From Macrophomina tecta (taxonomy: Eukaryota > Ascomycota > Dothideomycetes > Botryosphaeriales > Botryosphaeriaceae): 64,000 nucleotides of DNA. This document shows positions 33,474 to 46,023 of this stretch, piece after piece. Both the position numbers and the translations under genes were made by a program. Positions within the stretch are counted from its first letter, which is position 1, and the number at the start of each line of letters is the position of its first letter. The notes under the pieces were generated by a model. It worked only from the letters and a program-made list of their open reading frames with translations. It had not been told where the DNA came from and ran no database searches. Location: the NCBI GenBank assembly GCA_024180945.1, contig JAKSGN010000033.1, forward strand, positions 62,001 through 126,000. The letters are read 5' to 3'.

Positions 33474-35192
33474 TTTGGTTAGAAGAGTGGACGATTTTCC
33501 GAAAAGAATGTCTTGCTGTAAGAGCAAATGAATGGCAGGATGCTGAGGAGTTGGGCAGCGCCAGTTCAACGGCGGGTCTGTAATTTAAACACACTTACTC
33601 GGCTGCTCTGATTAGATTGCCAAAGAAAGAACCGATCGTTTTAGGCTACTGATAGGCGCGAATGGGGCGCCAGTGTGCGGGGTGTCCTGTTCGCTCGTAT
33701 TTGCTTGGCAAGTTACATTCGGCAACCAACGTCAAATTGTCAGAGGGCATACAAGTACAAGATCTGCACCTGTTGTGAGATGGACCCCCTCAGCCCCTGA
33801 TTCCTTTTTAAATGCTGATGTCGACCTACTTAAGCTTCGGTTGCAGCCGCATGATTTCTTGTGCGAACAGACAGGTCGGCTCTGAGTCAGTTGTGAGCCA
33901 TGAGGCGACATAAACTGCGGTAATGCGAATCAGCGGATCAAGCTTTTGATACAGGAGGTCAAAGAAATATTTATCGACAAAGCTGCGCGTGCACAGTCAG
34001 ACTTAGCCTGCAGTGCTTGTTCAGCTGCGCCCATGGCAGCCGTAGCTGCAGTTCTCGCTTATCGGTCGCCGACGATTTCGGACGTAATATCGATGGGAGG
34101 AAGCATTGGCTTGAAGCTTGCCTACATGACTTAGGAATCGCTGAATAACGCCATAGCCATGACATACTCTCTAAGGGCCGGAGAATTTTGAGTGCCGGTG
34201 GCAGCACCGGAGATTAGATGGGAAGCAGACAAGCGTGGCTCCAATCACAGCGGTCTAAAAGTGCTTTGCGGCTTTTCCGCACGCTCTGACACCCGGTATC
34301 TCACAAAAGCCGCAAAGCGAATATTGGGGACATGGCGCTTCCAGCATGACAGCCTAAAGGTTCACCATGGCTTTAACTCGGCCTTCTATCAAGTATGAAA
34401 GTTGGCATGCTTCCAGTGCGCTTCAATATCCTTCATCCACGCAAAAAGGTATAATTTTCACGGACTGGTATATTATCTGATCACGCCAAAATGAATCCTC
34501 AATTGGGTTCATTCCAGTACTTCTTTTGCCCTCATGGAGGCCTGCGTTGGCGTGGCGCAGTGGGTACGGTCAAGTCCGTTACAATAATCGCCATGCACAT
34601 GCTACGCTGCATCCCAAAGTATTCGCGTGACCAACGGTGGCCCGCAAACACTCCCGCACGCTGTAACGACTAGGAGAAGATACAGTAATCGCACTGAATG
34701 GCCCGCAATATCTGCCAGCGTCTTGACTAGGCCCTTTAGATCCAGAAGGCTATAAATTGCCATTAATTAGAGAATCGTAAAGCATTTACATAGCCAGCTG
34801 CGGTGGATATTCCAGGAGCAAGTTCAGTGCAGTACTCTCCACGTCAGAAGATTAGATAGGTATGTCGTGCTAACGGGACGTAAAAGAGCTTCGCGGATAG
34901 GACAGCAGACCTAGAAGCTCCGGGTTTCAGAGTATAATGTATATCATATCCAAGGCAGATGGTATGCCGCTAAACCTCATTGAAAACGCTAGTGACTAAT
35001 TAAGACCAAGATAAAGCCTTAACCATCCATTAACTCGTGTAAATCATGTGGAAGTTAAGACTTAGCTGACCAGCCCAGGTAGATTCGCTGTCACATTTTA
35101 CCCTGAATCAGTGGCCGTTTACAGTATTGTGAAAAGCATGAAGGCCCAGTGAGCCACCGGGATAAATTGCGGTTCATCTACAGTGTATATGA

Positions 35193-35195
<3 letters not shown>

Positions 35196-35254
<59 letters not shown>
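35196..35254. repeat. (GT)n microsatellite
   Basis: Uninterrupted GT dinucleotide run of about 29 units, followed by GCGTGTGTGG. Directly readable. Confidence 0.95.
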
Positions 35255-35259
<5 letters not shown>

Positions 35260-38200
35260 GTGGACTGCACGTCGACGCATAGATTATAAATAGGAAAAGT
35301 CTGACCATTTCCACGTTCAATAGTAGAAACAGCTCTCAATTGTGTGCGAATGAGTCCGATATATAAACCAACCCAAAGTAACCGGGTGCTTATGCAAGGG
35401 GAGAAATCCGGCCTATGAGCACGAAACCGACTCGGCGATCTTCACAAGGGAGATAATTTTAATACTTTATTTACCTGGTGAACATATACCTACCTGCCTA
35501 CCTTGCGCCAAGAAACACCATAGTTTTACGGTTGCTACTGAGCTTGCAGGCACATCGTGCTATACGTTTTCCTCTAATAAAGGAACCTCAGCCCTATCGC
35601 CTTAGTTCTTCAGTACATGTGCTTGGTAGACTTCAGAGCGAGCGGGGCGTATGAGTTATTATAAGTCAAGACATACTTCACGATGTATAGGTAGCAAAGA
35701 TATGCACGAGCTCAATAGATTCCCTAAAAATGGCCAGAGAACGTAAGATCTCGCAAATCCCCATCGGAGAGAATCCATAGTCCGTAGAAAGGAACAGTGA
35801 GCGATTCAAGGGGGTCGAACCAGGAAGCCTATTTAAAAATTATAGTAAATGAGGGACGAAGCTATGTCATCAATATCATAGCAGGTCGGGCAAGAACATA
35901 AAGTAGTGGAAAAGTTAAAGTAAGGCAAACCTAAGGTAATATTAAGTGTAGCAATATATTTTAAACAATTTTTGTCACACACTGGTAGACAACTCATGTC
36001 ATCTGAGCAAAACCTATGAAGTAGCTTAGTATCCCTACCGTTCTTTAACCACTGTCATCCCTAAGGACATAGTATAGTCGCTGAGACCCACCAAAACCGA
36101 GGCTCCCATTCATGAGGTTGATAAAAAGCCTGAGGAGTTTGGCGGTTTGTCCCAGTCAGTGGCGAAGTGCTAAACTTTTCACGAGTGATGCTCATGTCTG
36201 GGAACTCCGGCGTCCCTAGCTCAACGTGCGATGACCGCAGCGAAGTGGCATTTCTGTGTTTTTTGCAACCTCAGAGGCAACCTATTCCCGATTCACATTC
36301 CAGGTCAACAGGGAGAGTGTATGCTGTCATGCAGTTTCAACGAAAGCGGGGACCGCGCGGGATGCATTGTCCTGTCACACAGCAGCTGATAACACGGGGT
36401 ACCACAGCTCGTGTTCGGTAAGCTTTGCCAGTATCCTAGTGATCTTCGTTGACAGCACGTTACTCAAGCTCATCCTTTCCCCGCACAAATGTAAGGGAGT
36501 GAGCCCAGCCTGTCTTGGTGTGTGTGCGGCAGCAATGGAGTCGAAGGTACTCACCGCTCTTTAACGTGCTAAGTTGAGAGAGTGCACCCTAAAAATCAGT
36601 GACTTGCATGATGGCATCCAGATTTTCCACGACGGACGCGGTAACCAGGCCAGCAGAGGTCTTTTGGAATGGAGACGAAGTTTCACGGCGCGTGCGTTCC
36701 TGTTTGATTCTTGCCTTTCCGGCTAGGGCGGACCGTCACACCTCACGTCAAAGATTCCGTCTGGATCACTCTTGAGTGTGGTTTATGTAGCATTCCAGAA
36801 CCATGAGCAGCTAGAGAAAATGTTATGACCTGCGTTTCCGAGCTTTTCCGCTGCTATATGGTTCACCTTTGCTGAAACACCGTGGGAAGGTGATGAGAGG
36901 CTCCTCGAGGACCAGAATTCCGGGTAAGTGCGGCGTGCGGGGGTTTTCATTGGTCAGACTGCCCTCCGTGACGGCCAGGAGGGTATGCTCGCGTCTACAC
37001 GTGCAGAGCGAGTTCATCTTGCCCTCGGTAGATGGTGCAAGTTGGTCATTCTCGGTCCACAAGTTGGCCGCTCTCATGACCGACGCCCCTATGTCCAGCA
37101 TGACCTGTATGCTCGATTTCAAAGGCTTTGGCAAACACCGGCACGTGGGCACCAGAAAAGCCCAGAACTCGCCAAATCTTGTGCTTTCCCCTTATCGTCT
37201 AGGTTGTTGATGACCGGCTATTCGCAGATCCATCTACCAACGTCACTTGATGCGACCGCGTGCTTTTCGCCATCTCGGCGTTCTTGGGATGGGGGTTTCC
37301 ATTTGGGTCCGACCAGAAAAAGCGGCACAAAGACGCAAAGAGCCGCGGCCATGTGGGTCTGACGGGATCATCGGTTACTCAGCGCCGGGATACTATGTTC
37401 TAGTTCTTTGCGGCTCGTCCTTTCGCGATTCTCGAGATGACCGTCGTTGCAGATTTATATGATGATCGGGTCGGCTCAGCGCGAAGAGATGAATCTGTAC
37501 AGGGCCCTGAAGATCACAACGCGTGGCCTGTCTTCCGAACCACCTCATCCCAGGCGTTGCGCGGGCTAAAGCAATATAGCCGCGGAATACTTGCACATTT
37601 CTGCGAGTGCGTGTGCCGGCACCGTCGGAAAATAGATGGTTCGGGAGCTCGTGTCTTCTTGTTTGCCCGGCCCTGAAATCACGAGCCCCTGAGCCGAGTC
37701 CGCGGTTGATTCAACACCCACGTCAGCAATCCTCATGCAACGACCTTCCTCTTTCAGCGCAACACGCGCAGCTGTCTCAAAGCCGCTCGCAAGCGAATCC
37801 GCCAGCTAAGCATTTAAAATTGCACTTATGATCGAGGCCACCAACCTCACGACGGCTCCACCAGCGGCCCCGGATCGTCGAAGCGTTTTTCTGCTGCCCA
37901 TGCTTCGGTGTTGCTTCGGTGCCCCCCCCGCGCGCGCGGCGAATGCGGGGATGCTGATCCTCCAAGAGGCAAAGCCAGCGCGCGCCCTACAGGCGGGCTT
38001 TAAATGAGAATCCGTTTCGACCGCGGCTGCACCTGGAGCTGGCGGAGCCCAATCATCGCCGGCGCCGTCGCCATCGGTGCTGGCCGAAAGGCAAAGACGC
38101 AGCGTCGCTCCGCTCGGCTCAAGGCGCCGAACAGTAGCGGTGACGCACTTGGCGGACTGACATCGGAGTGGAGGCCAAGGTGCAGACAAGGTGCGGCTAT

Positions 38201-38668
38201 CTGCCCGCCTGTCACAGATTGAACGGAAAATCGGATGCACCAGGGGGTCGGAAAGGCCGCATGCTGAGAAGGGCAAAGGCTCAATTTGTTGGGAGCTATT
38301 GTACAAGCCCAAGTGTACCGGCGGCCTGCAAGCTGCAGCGGCGGGGATCCTGTTCCTGTGCTCTCCCTGCTCAGCACCCGATTGCGCGAATGGGCCCCGC
38401 AGCAGCACAGTCTGCCATTTGCTGACCAGCCCCTTAAGACCTGCGAGCTTGCCAGCGGAGCCCGGTTTGCACTGCCTCCTAAGAATAGCAGCGAAGACGG
38501 CTGGGAGAGGCGGGTCCGGCCGCTCACAGCACAAGGTGGACGTTGCCCGTGATGCTCCTCGTTCACCTCCAGCCTAGCCGCCCAAGCAACGGCCACCGCG
38601 CACCGTGAGACTGGCGTTACGCACCCGCTGCGCCTCGTCGACGCAGGTGTCACGGCTGTGGCGCCGTT

Positions 38669-38695
38669 GGGGGGGGGGGGGGGGGGGGGGGGGGG
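38669..38695 (+). repeat. Poly-G run of 27
   Basis: Uninterrupted run of 27 G residues, directly readable. Its length may be uncertain because of assembly error. Confidence 0.9.
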
Positions 38696-39324
38696 CATTC
38701 AGCACTGTTCCTCTGCAGCGCCTGGTCTGGACTGGGCTCCGGCTGTGGCGCCAATGGCTTTTGGCGACGGCTGCCCTGCGATGTTTCTCCGCATCTTGGT
38801 TGCGCCTGCCGCCGGTGCTTGGCGAGTGATCACCCGCGATCACTGCCTCCCCCCGCATGCTGAGAGCAGAGATGACCGGGCGCGCAGTCATCTGAGCGCG
38901 CTCCGCTCGCCTTGTAGGCCTGGCTGTTCGCTGTCTGTTGCCCCGTGAACCGTCCGCCGCCGCCCCGATGCTCGACGGGCTCATTAAGAAACTATAAACA
39001 AGATCTGTATACCGGGTCCTGGGTGGTAAGGCCTAGCAGAGTTTTGAGTTTAGCCCCGCCTTGTCAGGCCGCGCTTGACACGCTACCTGACGCACCCACG
39101 CGTGGTGCCCGCGCCACGCCCGTGCCCCGCCATCGCGTCCAAGAGCGTACCCACTGCCAGCCAAGCCGCTCTCCGGTGCGCGCAGCAAGTATCCTCCTTG
39201 GCGCCTGCTGCATGAGGTCATAAAAATTGCATGAGGGCACAGAAATAATAGCGGAGGTCACAATGCCTGGTCACAATGCCATCCTTGCGCGCTCCCAGCA
39301 CCGTCGAGCCTTCGTAGAGCCTGG

Positions 39325-39332
39325 CATATAAG
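39325..39332 (+). promoter_or_regulatory. TATA-like box of the GH2 gene
   Basis: CATATAAG about 90 bp before the ATG at 39419. Confidence 0.5.
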
Positions 39333-39418
39333 TCTGCGTAGAGTGGCCGTCATTTCCAGACTCCGCCGCTGCCTTCTTCGTGCTTCGGGAACAGCAGTTT
39401 CCCCGTCCCCATTCCAAG

Positions 39419-41721
39419 ATGCGTGTCTCTGCGGTCCTCGCCCTGCCGGTTCTGGCAGCCTATTCTGTTGCTGCTCAGCCGTTTCCCAACACCACCAGCC
39501 CTCCTACCGGTGCAGCAACCCCCTACCAGCTCCAGGCTCCTCCGCTCGACACTCCTTGGACAGAGCAAGTGGGGACGAGCCCTTGGCCCGAATATCCACG
39601 TCCGCAACTGCGTCGTGAGCAATGGCAGAACCTCAATGGCCTCTGGACGTATCAGGCAGCTCCATCCTTCGGGGAGACCCCCGGAGCCCTTCCTGCGCTT
39701 CCTTCCACTCCCCTGAGCCGCGAGATCCTCATCCCGTCCTGCATTGAGAGCGGCTTGTCCGGTATCCAAGAGCTCGACGTCACCAACTTTTGGCTCGCAA
39801 CAACTTTCACGGTCCCCAGCAACTGGAGCGGCCAGGCCATCCTGCTAAACTTCGAGGCTGTGGACTACGAGGCTACTGTCTTCATCAACGGCCAAGAGGC
39901 TGCATTCCACCGCGGTGGCTATTGGCGCTTCACTGTCGACGCCACGCAATACGTTAATTTCAACGGGACCAACGAATTGTGAGTGAAACACGCACGCCGA
40001 CAGCCTTGCTCGGAGCCGGGGTTACTGACATGGGTGCCCCAGGGTCGTTTACGTTTTCGATCCGACGGACTCGCCCGGCTACGAGATCGCCAGGGGCAAG
40101 CAGACCCGAAACCCCAGCCACATCTTCTACAGGCCCTGCAGTGGCATTTGGCAGACCGTGTGGTTGGAGCCCGCCCCGCGCGACCACATCACGCGATTGG
40201 ACGTTGCGGCTGGCTCGGACGGAGCAGGTAAGCCGGGAAAAACGACGACCCGCCGGGTAGCTCCCCTGCGACGGTCGAGAACCCGAGGATTGCTAACGCT
40301 GCTTCAAAAGTCAATGTCACCGTCTTCAGCTCCTCCAACCAATCCGTGCCCGTGGAGTTCTCTATTCTCCAGGATGGCAATGTTATTGCGACGCAGGAGG
40401 GCACCACCGGCGACCCCTTCGACCTCTCCGTCGACTCCCCGCAACTCTGGTCGCCCGACTCGCCCAACTTGTACAACATCACGGTGCGTCTGGGAGACGA
40501 TGTCGTCGAGAGCTACACCGGATTCCGCACTATTTCCTCGGGCATCGTCGACGGCGTAAGGCGGCCTCTTCTGAACGGCGAGTTCGTCTTCCAGTTCGGC
40601 ACGCTCGACCAGGGCTACTGGCCCGACGGCCTGTACCTTGCTCCGAACCTCGAGGCTCTCGTTTTCGACCTTCAGCTCCTGAAGAGCTTGGGAATGAACA
40701 TGGTCCGCAAGCACGTAAGTTATGTTGCATGGTGCACATCTCAGGAGGAAGCTTGCTGACGGTGATTCCAAAAATAGATTAAGGTCGAGCCTGATCTCTT
40801 CTACCATGCGTGCGATACCCTGGGCCTGCTCGTCATTCAAGACATGCCCAGCATGCTCGTGGATGGGGGCGAGCCCAACGCAGAGCAGCAGGCCGAATGG
40901 GAGCGCCAGCTCGATATACTCATTACTGAGCACAAGAGCTACACCTGCATTGTTACCTGGGTATGCACAAGCTCTTGTCCTCCGGAGCTTAAGCCAAAGC
41001 TAATTCCTCCATGCTTAGGTAATCTACAACGAAGGCTGGGGCCAGATCCGGAGCACCTACTTCCCCGAGTTTGGCCTCGCCGACAGAATCAGGGCGCAGG
41101 ATCCCAGCAGGCTCATTGACGCCACCAGCGGCTGGCACGACCACGGTGCCGGTGATTTCTCTGTAAGTTATCCCGGGTACCTTGAGGGGATCTATGTTTA
41201 ACCTGGTTCAGGATAACCATCACTACGCCACCCCTCAATGTGGAGCGCCCTTCTACTCAATTCCCTCGGCCCCTTACGACCCCAACCGCATTGGCATCCA
41301 GGGCGAGTTTGGCGGTATTGGACACAATGTGTCCATTGAAAAGTAAGTCCCTCCTACCAAATTTATAGACATCCTTGATTAACGCGCCGATCACAGCCTC
41401 TGGAACGTCCAGCAAGCTATTGATACCATCAACCAGACTTACGAAATCAGCGCCGACCTGTCCGCATACAACTACCGCGCACGCGTGTTGTTCAACGAAC
41501 TGGAGGACCAAGTCCGCATGTTTGCGTGCAGTGCCGCTGTCTGGACGCAGACGTCGGATGTTGAGGGCGAGGTCAACGGCCTCGTTACCTACGACCGTCG
41601 CATCGAGCGTGTCGACAGGAATCAGTGGCAATCCGACATCCAGGCTCTTTACGACGCCGCCGCGGGCCGTGGTGGCGCTGGCGGCAACTCGTCCCACGTG
41701 GCGATGCCGCAATATGTCTGA
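39419..41721 (+). CDS. Secreted glycoside hydrolase family 2 (beta-galactosidase/glucuronidase type)
   Basis: Retaining exo-beta-glycosidase of family GH2, secreted (signal peptide MRVSAVLALPVLAAYSVAAQ). Domain order: jelly-roll sugar-binding domain (PRPQLRREQWQNLNGLWTYQ; FWLATTFTVPSNWSGQAILL; FEAVDYEATVFING), immunoglobulin-like domain (SPQLWSPDSPNLYNITVRL), then the TIM barrel (FDLQLLKSLGMNMVRKH; FYHACDTLGLLVIQDMP). The acid/base Glu is in VIYNEGWGQ and the nucleophile Glu in IGIQGEFGGIG. Six or more short introns all rejoin in frame; total is about 630 residues. The hemicellulose or pectin side-chain substrate cannot be fixed. It lies upstream of pectin methylesterase and pectin lyase genes, fitting a cell-wall degradation set. 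Confidence 0.9.
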
Positions 41722-44189
41722 TGAGTTTTCGGCTTCTTTTTTTTCTCTTCTTTCGTCGCGGCTGAGCCAGAGCGTCGGCTGCCGAGCTGCAGAACCACTC
41801 CTGGCCCACCGCCATTTTCCTCCTCCAGTTCGAGACTACTCGTCCTTCCACGGCTCTAATAATCCGCAAGCAGAGAAGATAACCAGAGAGCTTGATCTTG
41901 CTGCTAGCCTTACGTAGATAGATAGCGGTAATCCTGAGGGCAGACGGTAATGTAAAGAGCTCAGATGCATAGCTTTGTAGTTCTGATTCTCCATTCTCGT
42001 AGCCACTTTCAATATATTGTAGCAATGGTACCGCCACTCGCAAAAGTTGGCGAAAATGTTCTCGCTCCGGCCGGATCGAGGCTTGTCTTCCCCCGGTCAG
42101 GGCCCTCACTACCGGCGCCGGCGTTCCTCTGTCCACCCACTGAAAATTGTATCGGCCAAGCTCCAGTTTAAGCTACAATCTCTGGAGCTTACTCTTTTTT
42201 AACAGTAACGTTCCGGTCATTAAATCACGAGTTGACGAAGTTTTTGCATTTGAACAAGCCTCTTCTTATCCTTAATAAACCCAGTTGTTGATATTTAGGC
42301 GAACTAGGCTAAAATTCACCTTCTTCAGAATTGATACAGTGCCTGAGTGGATTCGACTTCCACAAAAATCCCGGAAGCTTTCTGGAGGATGATCGAAAAT
42401 ATGAAAGAACTTAAATTAAGTATTTAAATTTATTAGCCCGTCTGAATAACTCAAATTAAGCCTAACTCGAATGCCGGGCCGCGTTGTTCGAGAATCCCTA
42501 CGAAAATGCTGTAGTCTGGAGAGTGTGAAAGACACGCCATCCCAGGGACGAATAATTTGTTGTCCGTTTGCAGGACGAAGTCGACTTGCGCGATACCTTT
42601 GCCTCATATACAACTGTGCTTGCTTTGCCAACGTTGTAACTTATGAAGTAAATACCCCGAAGATGTCTCATTTCTCGGGCACGTCTCGGCAAGATTCTCC
42701 GAATGGGTGCTGATACGCGGTTTCGATTTTCTAGCCATTTCTCGAAATCCACGGTTGGTAGTTACAAGGATCCAGTGAAGAGCAGGTGAGCTTCCGAGAA
42801 GTCGCGTGGCGGCATTTGAATTCAGAGTCAGTGGCGATCCTCGTGTTGACATAGGTTGGCCAAGGAATCAAACGAGCGATGAGTGCATCCGTAGTGGAGT
42901 CGGTAAATGTGGTGCATGCCCGGGGCAACAATCAGGAGAAAAAGATACGTACTCCTAAACTATAACGCCGAAATCTCCTCAACCGCGCGAAGAGGGCAGT
43001 TGTTTGATTCATGTTTGGGACACACACCATGTGTTCGGCCAGGGTAGGCCTGTAGGGGCACCATGACGGGCAGCCTGTTTCAGGTTTCTACCGTGTGCGG
43101 GAGTTCTGATTGGCTGCCTGGATCACCATCGCCCTGAGCGATGAGATTGCCGACAATCAGCACAGATTCCTGTGGCCAACGATAAGACAGCCTGGGCTCA
43201 AACCCCAATAGCATTTATCTGACATAAAAAATCCGAGTGCTGCCGGTACTTGGGCCATCCAAGAGGACGAGAAACTCCGAGGATAACGGCGAGAGACTCT
43301 GGCAAGCGCACCACCTTCATATGCGGGCCTTGCCTTCTCATTGTGATATCCAAACCACAAGCAACTCTTTTTCGTTACCAATCATTCTTGCTGTAGCCAT
43401 TGATAGGTGTTGCACCGAATGACTTCAGGTTTCCGGCACGCTGCCGCCCTTGAAACCGCACGAGTAAGTTCGGGGGTTTCCGGTCCAGGATGAAGGCCTT
43501 TGGAAACCACATGTTGATGCATTTGATCTTTACAGGCCGCTTTCGCGTGAGGTGGAGCTTGGTCGAGAAGGACAGTGCCAGACATGAAGTTCTCCGCACC
43601 ATGTCGAACTCATTGCCTCTAAATATCTCGTCCGGCGCCAAGTCCAATAGAGCGGCCAGATCGCTCCGCTCCAGAAGCCAATTGTACAACAACGGCTGTC
43701 CCGCTGATGCGCTGACCGAGTCAAGTAGGACCGTGTATACGAAAAAAAGGCTAAGCGAACGAATGACGAGAGAGTGGCGTTCCCTCCTTCGCGCCATGCA
43801 AACTCTAAACGGTTATCGGCATCAATCACGGGCTGTACAGCACTACCAGCCCAGGCCCATTGCGTAAAACCGGACCGGATCACCTATATTGAAACTCCTG
43901 GACTCCGGCCTGATCCGGACAGAATCGGGTGTTCAATTGGTGGAATGTCGCCGACAGCCCTCAACCCACCTCACGTTGAAACAAGAATTCTCAGAGCCGT
44001 AGAAGCCGAAGAGAAACAAGCTCTCTTGGCCTCTTGATCAGGCTCGTATGCCTTGTCCTTCATTTGCTTGCACTCTCTAGGGCTGGCTACGACCTCCTTA
44101 CTTGAATAATGTATCTCTCTACGTCCGCCTTTATAGTCTGCCTGGCGGCTCTAAAACCCCTGAGCCTCACAACATTCATTCGCTTAACC
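41722..44189. other. No supportable gene
   Basis: About 2.5 kb. A minus-strand frame at 43375-43797 (140 codons) is the longest but has no recognisable family; overlapping frames on both strands elsewhere look random. Confidence 0.4.
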
Positions 44190-45219
44190 ATGCATAGTTC
44201 TTCCATCCTTTTCAGCCTTTTCGGCTCCGCACTCGCTCTGACATCTCCACCGCCAGGAGCGCTGACTGTTGGAGGCTCTGAGGGCAAATACTCCACCGTT
44301 CAAGCTGCGGTTGACGCCCTCCAGAACACCACTGCTCGGCAATCCATATTCATCTACTCCGGCACTTACGAGGAGCAGGTGTATATCGCCAAACACAATG
44401 GCCCCATTTCCATTTATGGACAAGCCTCGGATGACAGCTCATACCACACCAATACTGTCACTCTCTCTTTCGGCCTCAGCCAGGCCTTCAACCTTAGCAA
44501 CGACCTCACGGCCACCCTCCGCGCTCACTCTCCCGATTTCAACTTGTACAACGTGAATGTGGAGAACACCTACGGCAAAGGGAGCCAGGCCGTCGCTGTC
44601 TCGGCCTACGGTACCGAGCAGGCATATTACGGCTGCAAGCTCACGGGCTTCCAAGACACCCTCCTCACCCAGAGAGGCAGGCACTACTTCGTAAACACCT
44701 ACATTGAAGGTAAGGAGGTCTTTCTCAAGCTGCGGAAAGCGCGGTCTCTGACGGACATGTACAGGCGCCACCGACTTCATTTTCGGCCAGTATTCCGCGG
44801 CCTGGTTTGAGAACTGCGACCTGCGCGTCCCCGCGGCCAAGCAGGGATGGGTCACCGCAAGCGGCCGCAACACGACCAACGACGGCTGGTATGTCATCAA
44901 CGGAGGCAGCGTGCAAGCGGCACCAGGCCAGAACGTAACTGCCGGCGCGTACTTCCTGGGCCGGCCGTGGCGCAGCTTCGCGCGCGCCGTCTTCCAGAAC
45001 GTCTACTTGAGCGAGGTCATCAACCCTGCGGGCTGGGCCATCTGGTCCACGAGCACGCCCAACACGGGCAACGTCACGTTCGCGGAGTACAACAACACCG
45101 GACCTGGTGCTTCCAACGGAACGCGGGCCAGCTTTTCGCAGCAGCTGACGGAGCCGGTGGACATCACGGAAGTGCTGGGATCGAACTACACACTCTGGAT
45201 TGATCCCAAGTTCTTGTGA
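44190..45219 (+). CDS. Pectin methylesterase (CE8)
   Basis: Secreted enzyme removing methyl esters from homogalacturonan, about 320 residues. The start at 44190 gives the signal peptide MHSSSILFSLFGSALALTSP; an in-frame ATG at 44109 would add a less suitable leader. Two exons; the intron (donor GTAAGG after IEG, acceptor TACAG) rejoins as YIEG|ATDFIFGQYSA. Active-site elements: the Gln of KGSQAVAVS, the first Asp in GFQDTLL, the nucleophile Asp in TDFIFG and the Arg in FLGRPWRSFA. Right-handed beta-helix repeats lie between. It is upstream of the pectin lyase at 57910, from which it is now separated by an 11.5-kb transposon nest; de-esterification and eliminative cleavage act on the same polymer. 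Confidence 0.93.
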
Positions 45220-45375
45220 ATAGCAAGAGGGTAGAAAGCCGCGGTACGAACGCCTTTGCCGTAATTAGATAATCCCAGGAAGACGGAGAGAATGATTATC
45301 TTCTCCTGCAATGCGCCGTGGGACGACGGATCCATGACTGAATAGTGAGAGCAAAAGTGCACCTGCATGAATAGC

Positions 45376-45383
45376 CATTAAAG
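45376..45383. repeat. Target-site duplication of outer hAT, left copy
   Basis: CATTAAAG, identical to 56840-56847; 8 bp is the hAT standard. Confidence 0.95.
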
Positions 45384-45404
45384 CAGGGTGGCAATCAATT
45401 CAAT
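45384..45404 (+). repeat. Left terminal inverted repeat of hAT-1
   Basis: First 21 bases of the element, perfect inverted match to 56819-56839. Confidence 0.93.
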
Positions 45405-45530
45405 AATATTGACGGTCAATCAATATTGACCAATGTCTTGGCAATCAATCAATCAACTGAGGTCTGTCATTTTCGTCAATCAATCAATTGCTCCGGGCCA
45501 GTTGATTGACGATATTGATTGACGGCTTAC
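45394..45530. repeat. Left subterminal TCAATCAA-type motif array of hAT-1
   Basis: Many copies of CAATCAAT/ATTGATTGA in both orientations in about 140 bp, mirrored at the other end (56717-56832). Such subterminal motifs are known transposase-binding sites in hAT elements; binding here is inferred. Confidence 0.7.
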
Positions 45531-45653
45531 CTTGTATAGAAAGCAGCTTTGATGATCATCTCGCTCTTGTGGCGCTCAAGCCACGTCAGGCTAGCCTTTT
45601 ATCTGATACACTCTTGGCACACAACGTGTCGGGCACATTCTCTTGGCAGCTAG

Positions 45654-45660
45654 TATATAA
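45654..45660 (+). promoter_or_regulatory. TATA box of the hAT-1 transposase
   Basis: TATATAA 100 bp before the transposase ATG at 45760. Confidence 0.55.
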
Positions 45661-45983
45661 ACGCTCTCTCAGAATGGCTAGAAGGGACAGCTGAATCTGC
45701 TCTTTCAGATCCGTTCTACATTTTCTCAGCAGCTCAGCAGCAACTCTCCCACTATCAAGATGGACTCTAGCAACGATCAACACTCTGTTTTAAGCCTCTC
45801 TAGCGCGCCCACTAGCCTCTTTTCCTCTCAACAGGACTCAGATCCTGCGCAACCCACCAATCTTGCCGTTGATGGCCGAGGACCTGTACGCGAAGGGTGG
45901 GAGTACTTCCCATGGCAGAAATTCCGTGGATATCATGTCACAGAGTCAAAGCAGCGCAGCGGGTGGACTTGGGAGCACGCATA

Positions 45984-45999
45984 TGACATTGAGGACGTA
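45984..45999. repeat. Target-site duplication of the LINE, left copy
   Basis: TGACATTGAGGACGTA, identical to 54580-54595 (the first T may be coincidental, leaving 15 bp). Confidence 0.93.
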
Positions 46000-46023
46000 T
46001 TTATTTATTTATTTATTTATTTA
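46000..46023. repeat. LINE 3' tail, (TTTA)6 on the plus strand
   Basis: Six TTTA units directly adjoining the target duplication; read in the LINE's sense it is a TAAA repeat tail instead of poly-A. Confidence 0.93.

Larger units (their letters stand above)
33474..39418. other. Gene-poor stretch of almost 6 kb
   Basis: No frame here has a recognisable domain. 34680-36100 is AT-rich and nearly without open frames and holds a GT microsatellite. 36160-37400 has short overlapping frames only. 37600-39300 is GC-rich with long overlapping frames on both strands (for example 37806-38534 and 38000-38698, minus) that look like composition artefacts, and a 27-base G run. No terminal repeats were found. 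Confidence 0.5.

Noticed and set aside
35800..35840. tRNA T-arm-like sequence (GGTCGAACC)
   Set aside because: No matching acceptor, D-arm or anticodon arm could be built around it; no tRNA found in the window.
37806..38698. Overlapping 230-240-codon minus-strand frames (one starting with a Pro run)
   Set aside because: Both lie in GC-rich DNA with equally long frames on the other strand, the Pro run is only the antisense of the G tract, and no domain is seen.
43375..43883. Minus-strand 140- and 117-codon frames
   Set aside because: Two frames overlap the same DNA, neither has a known domain, a supported start or splice partners.
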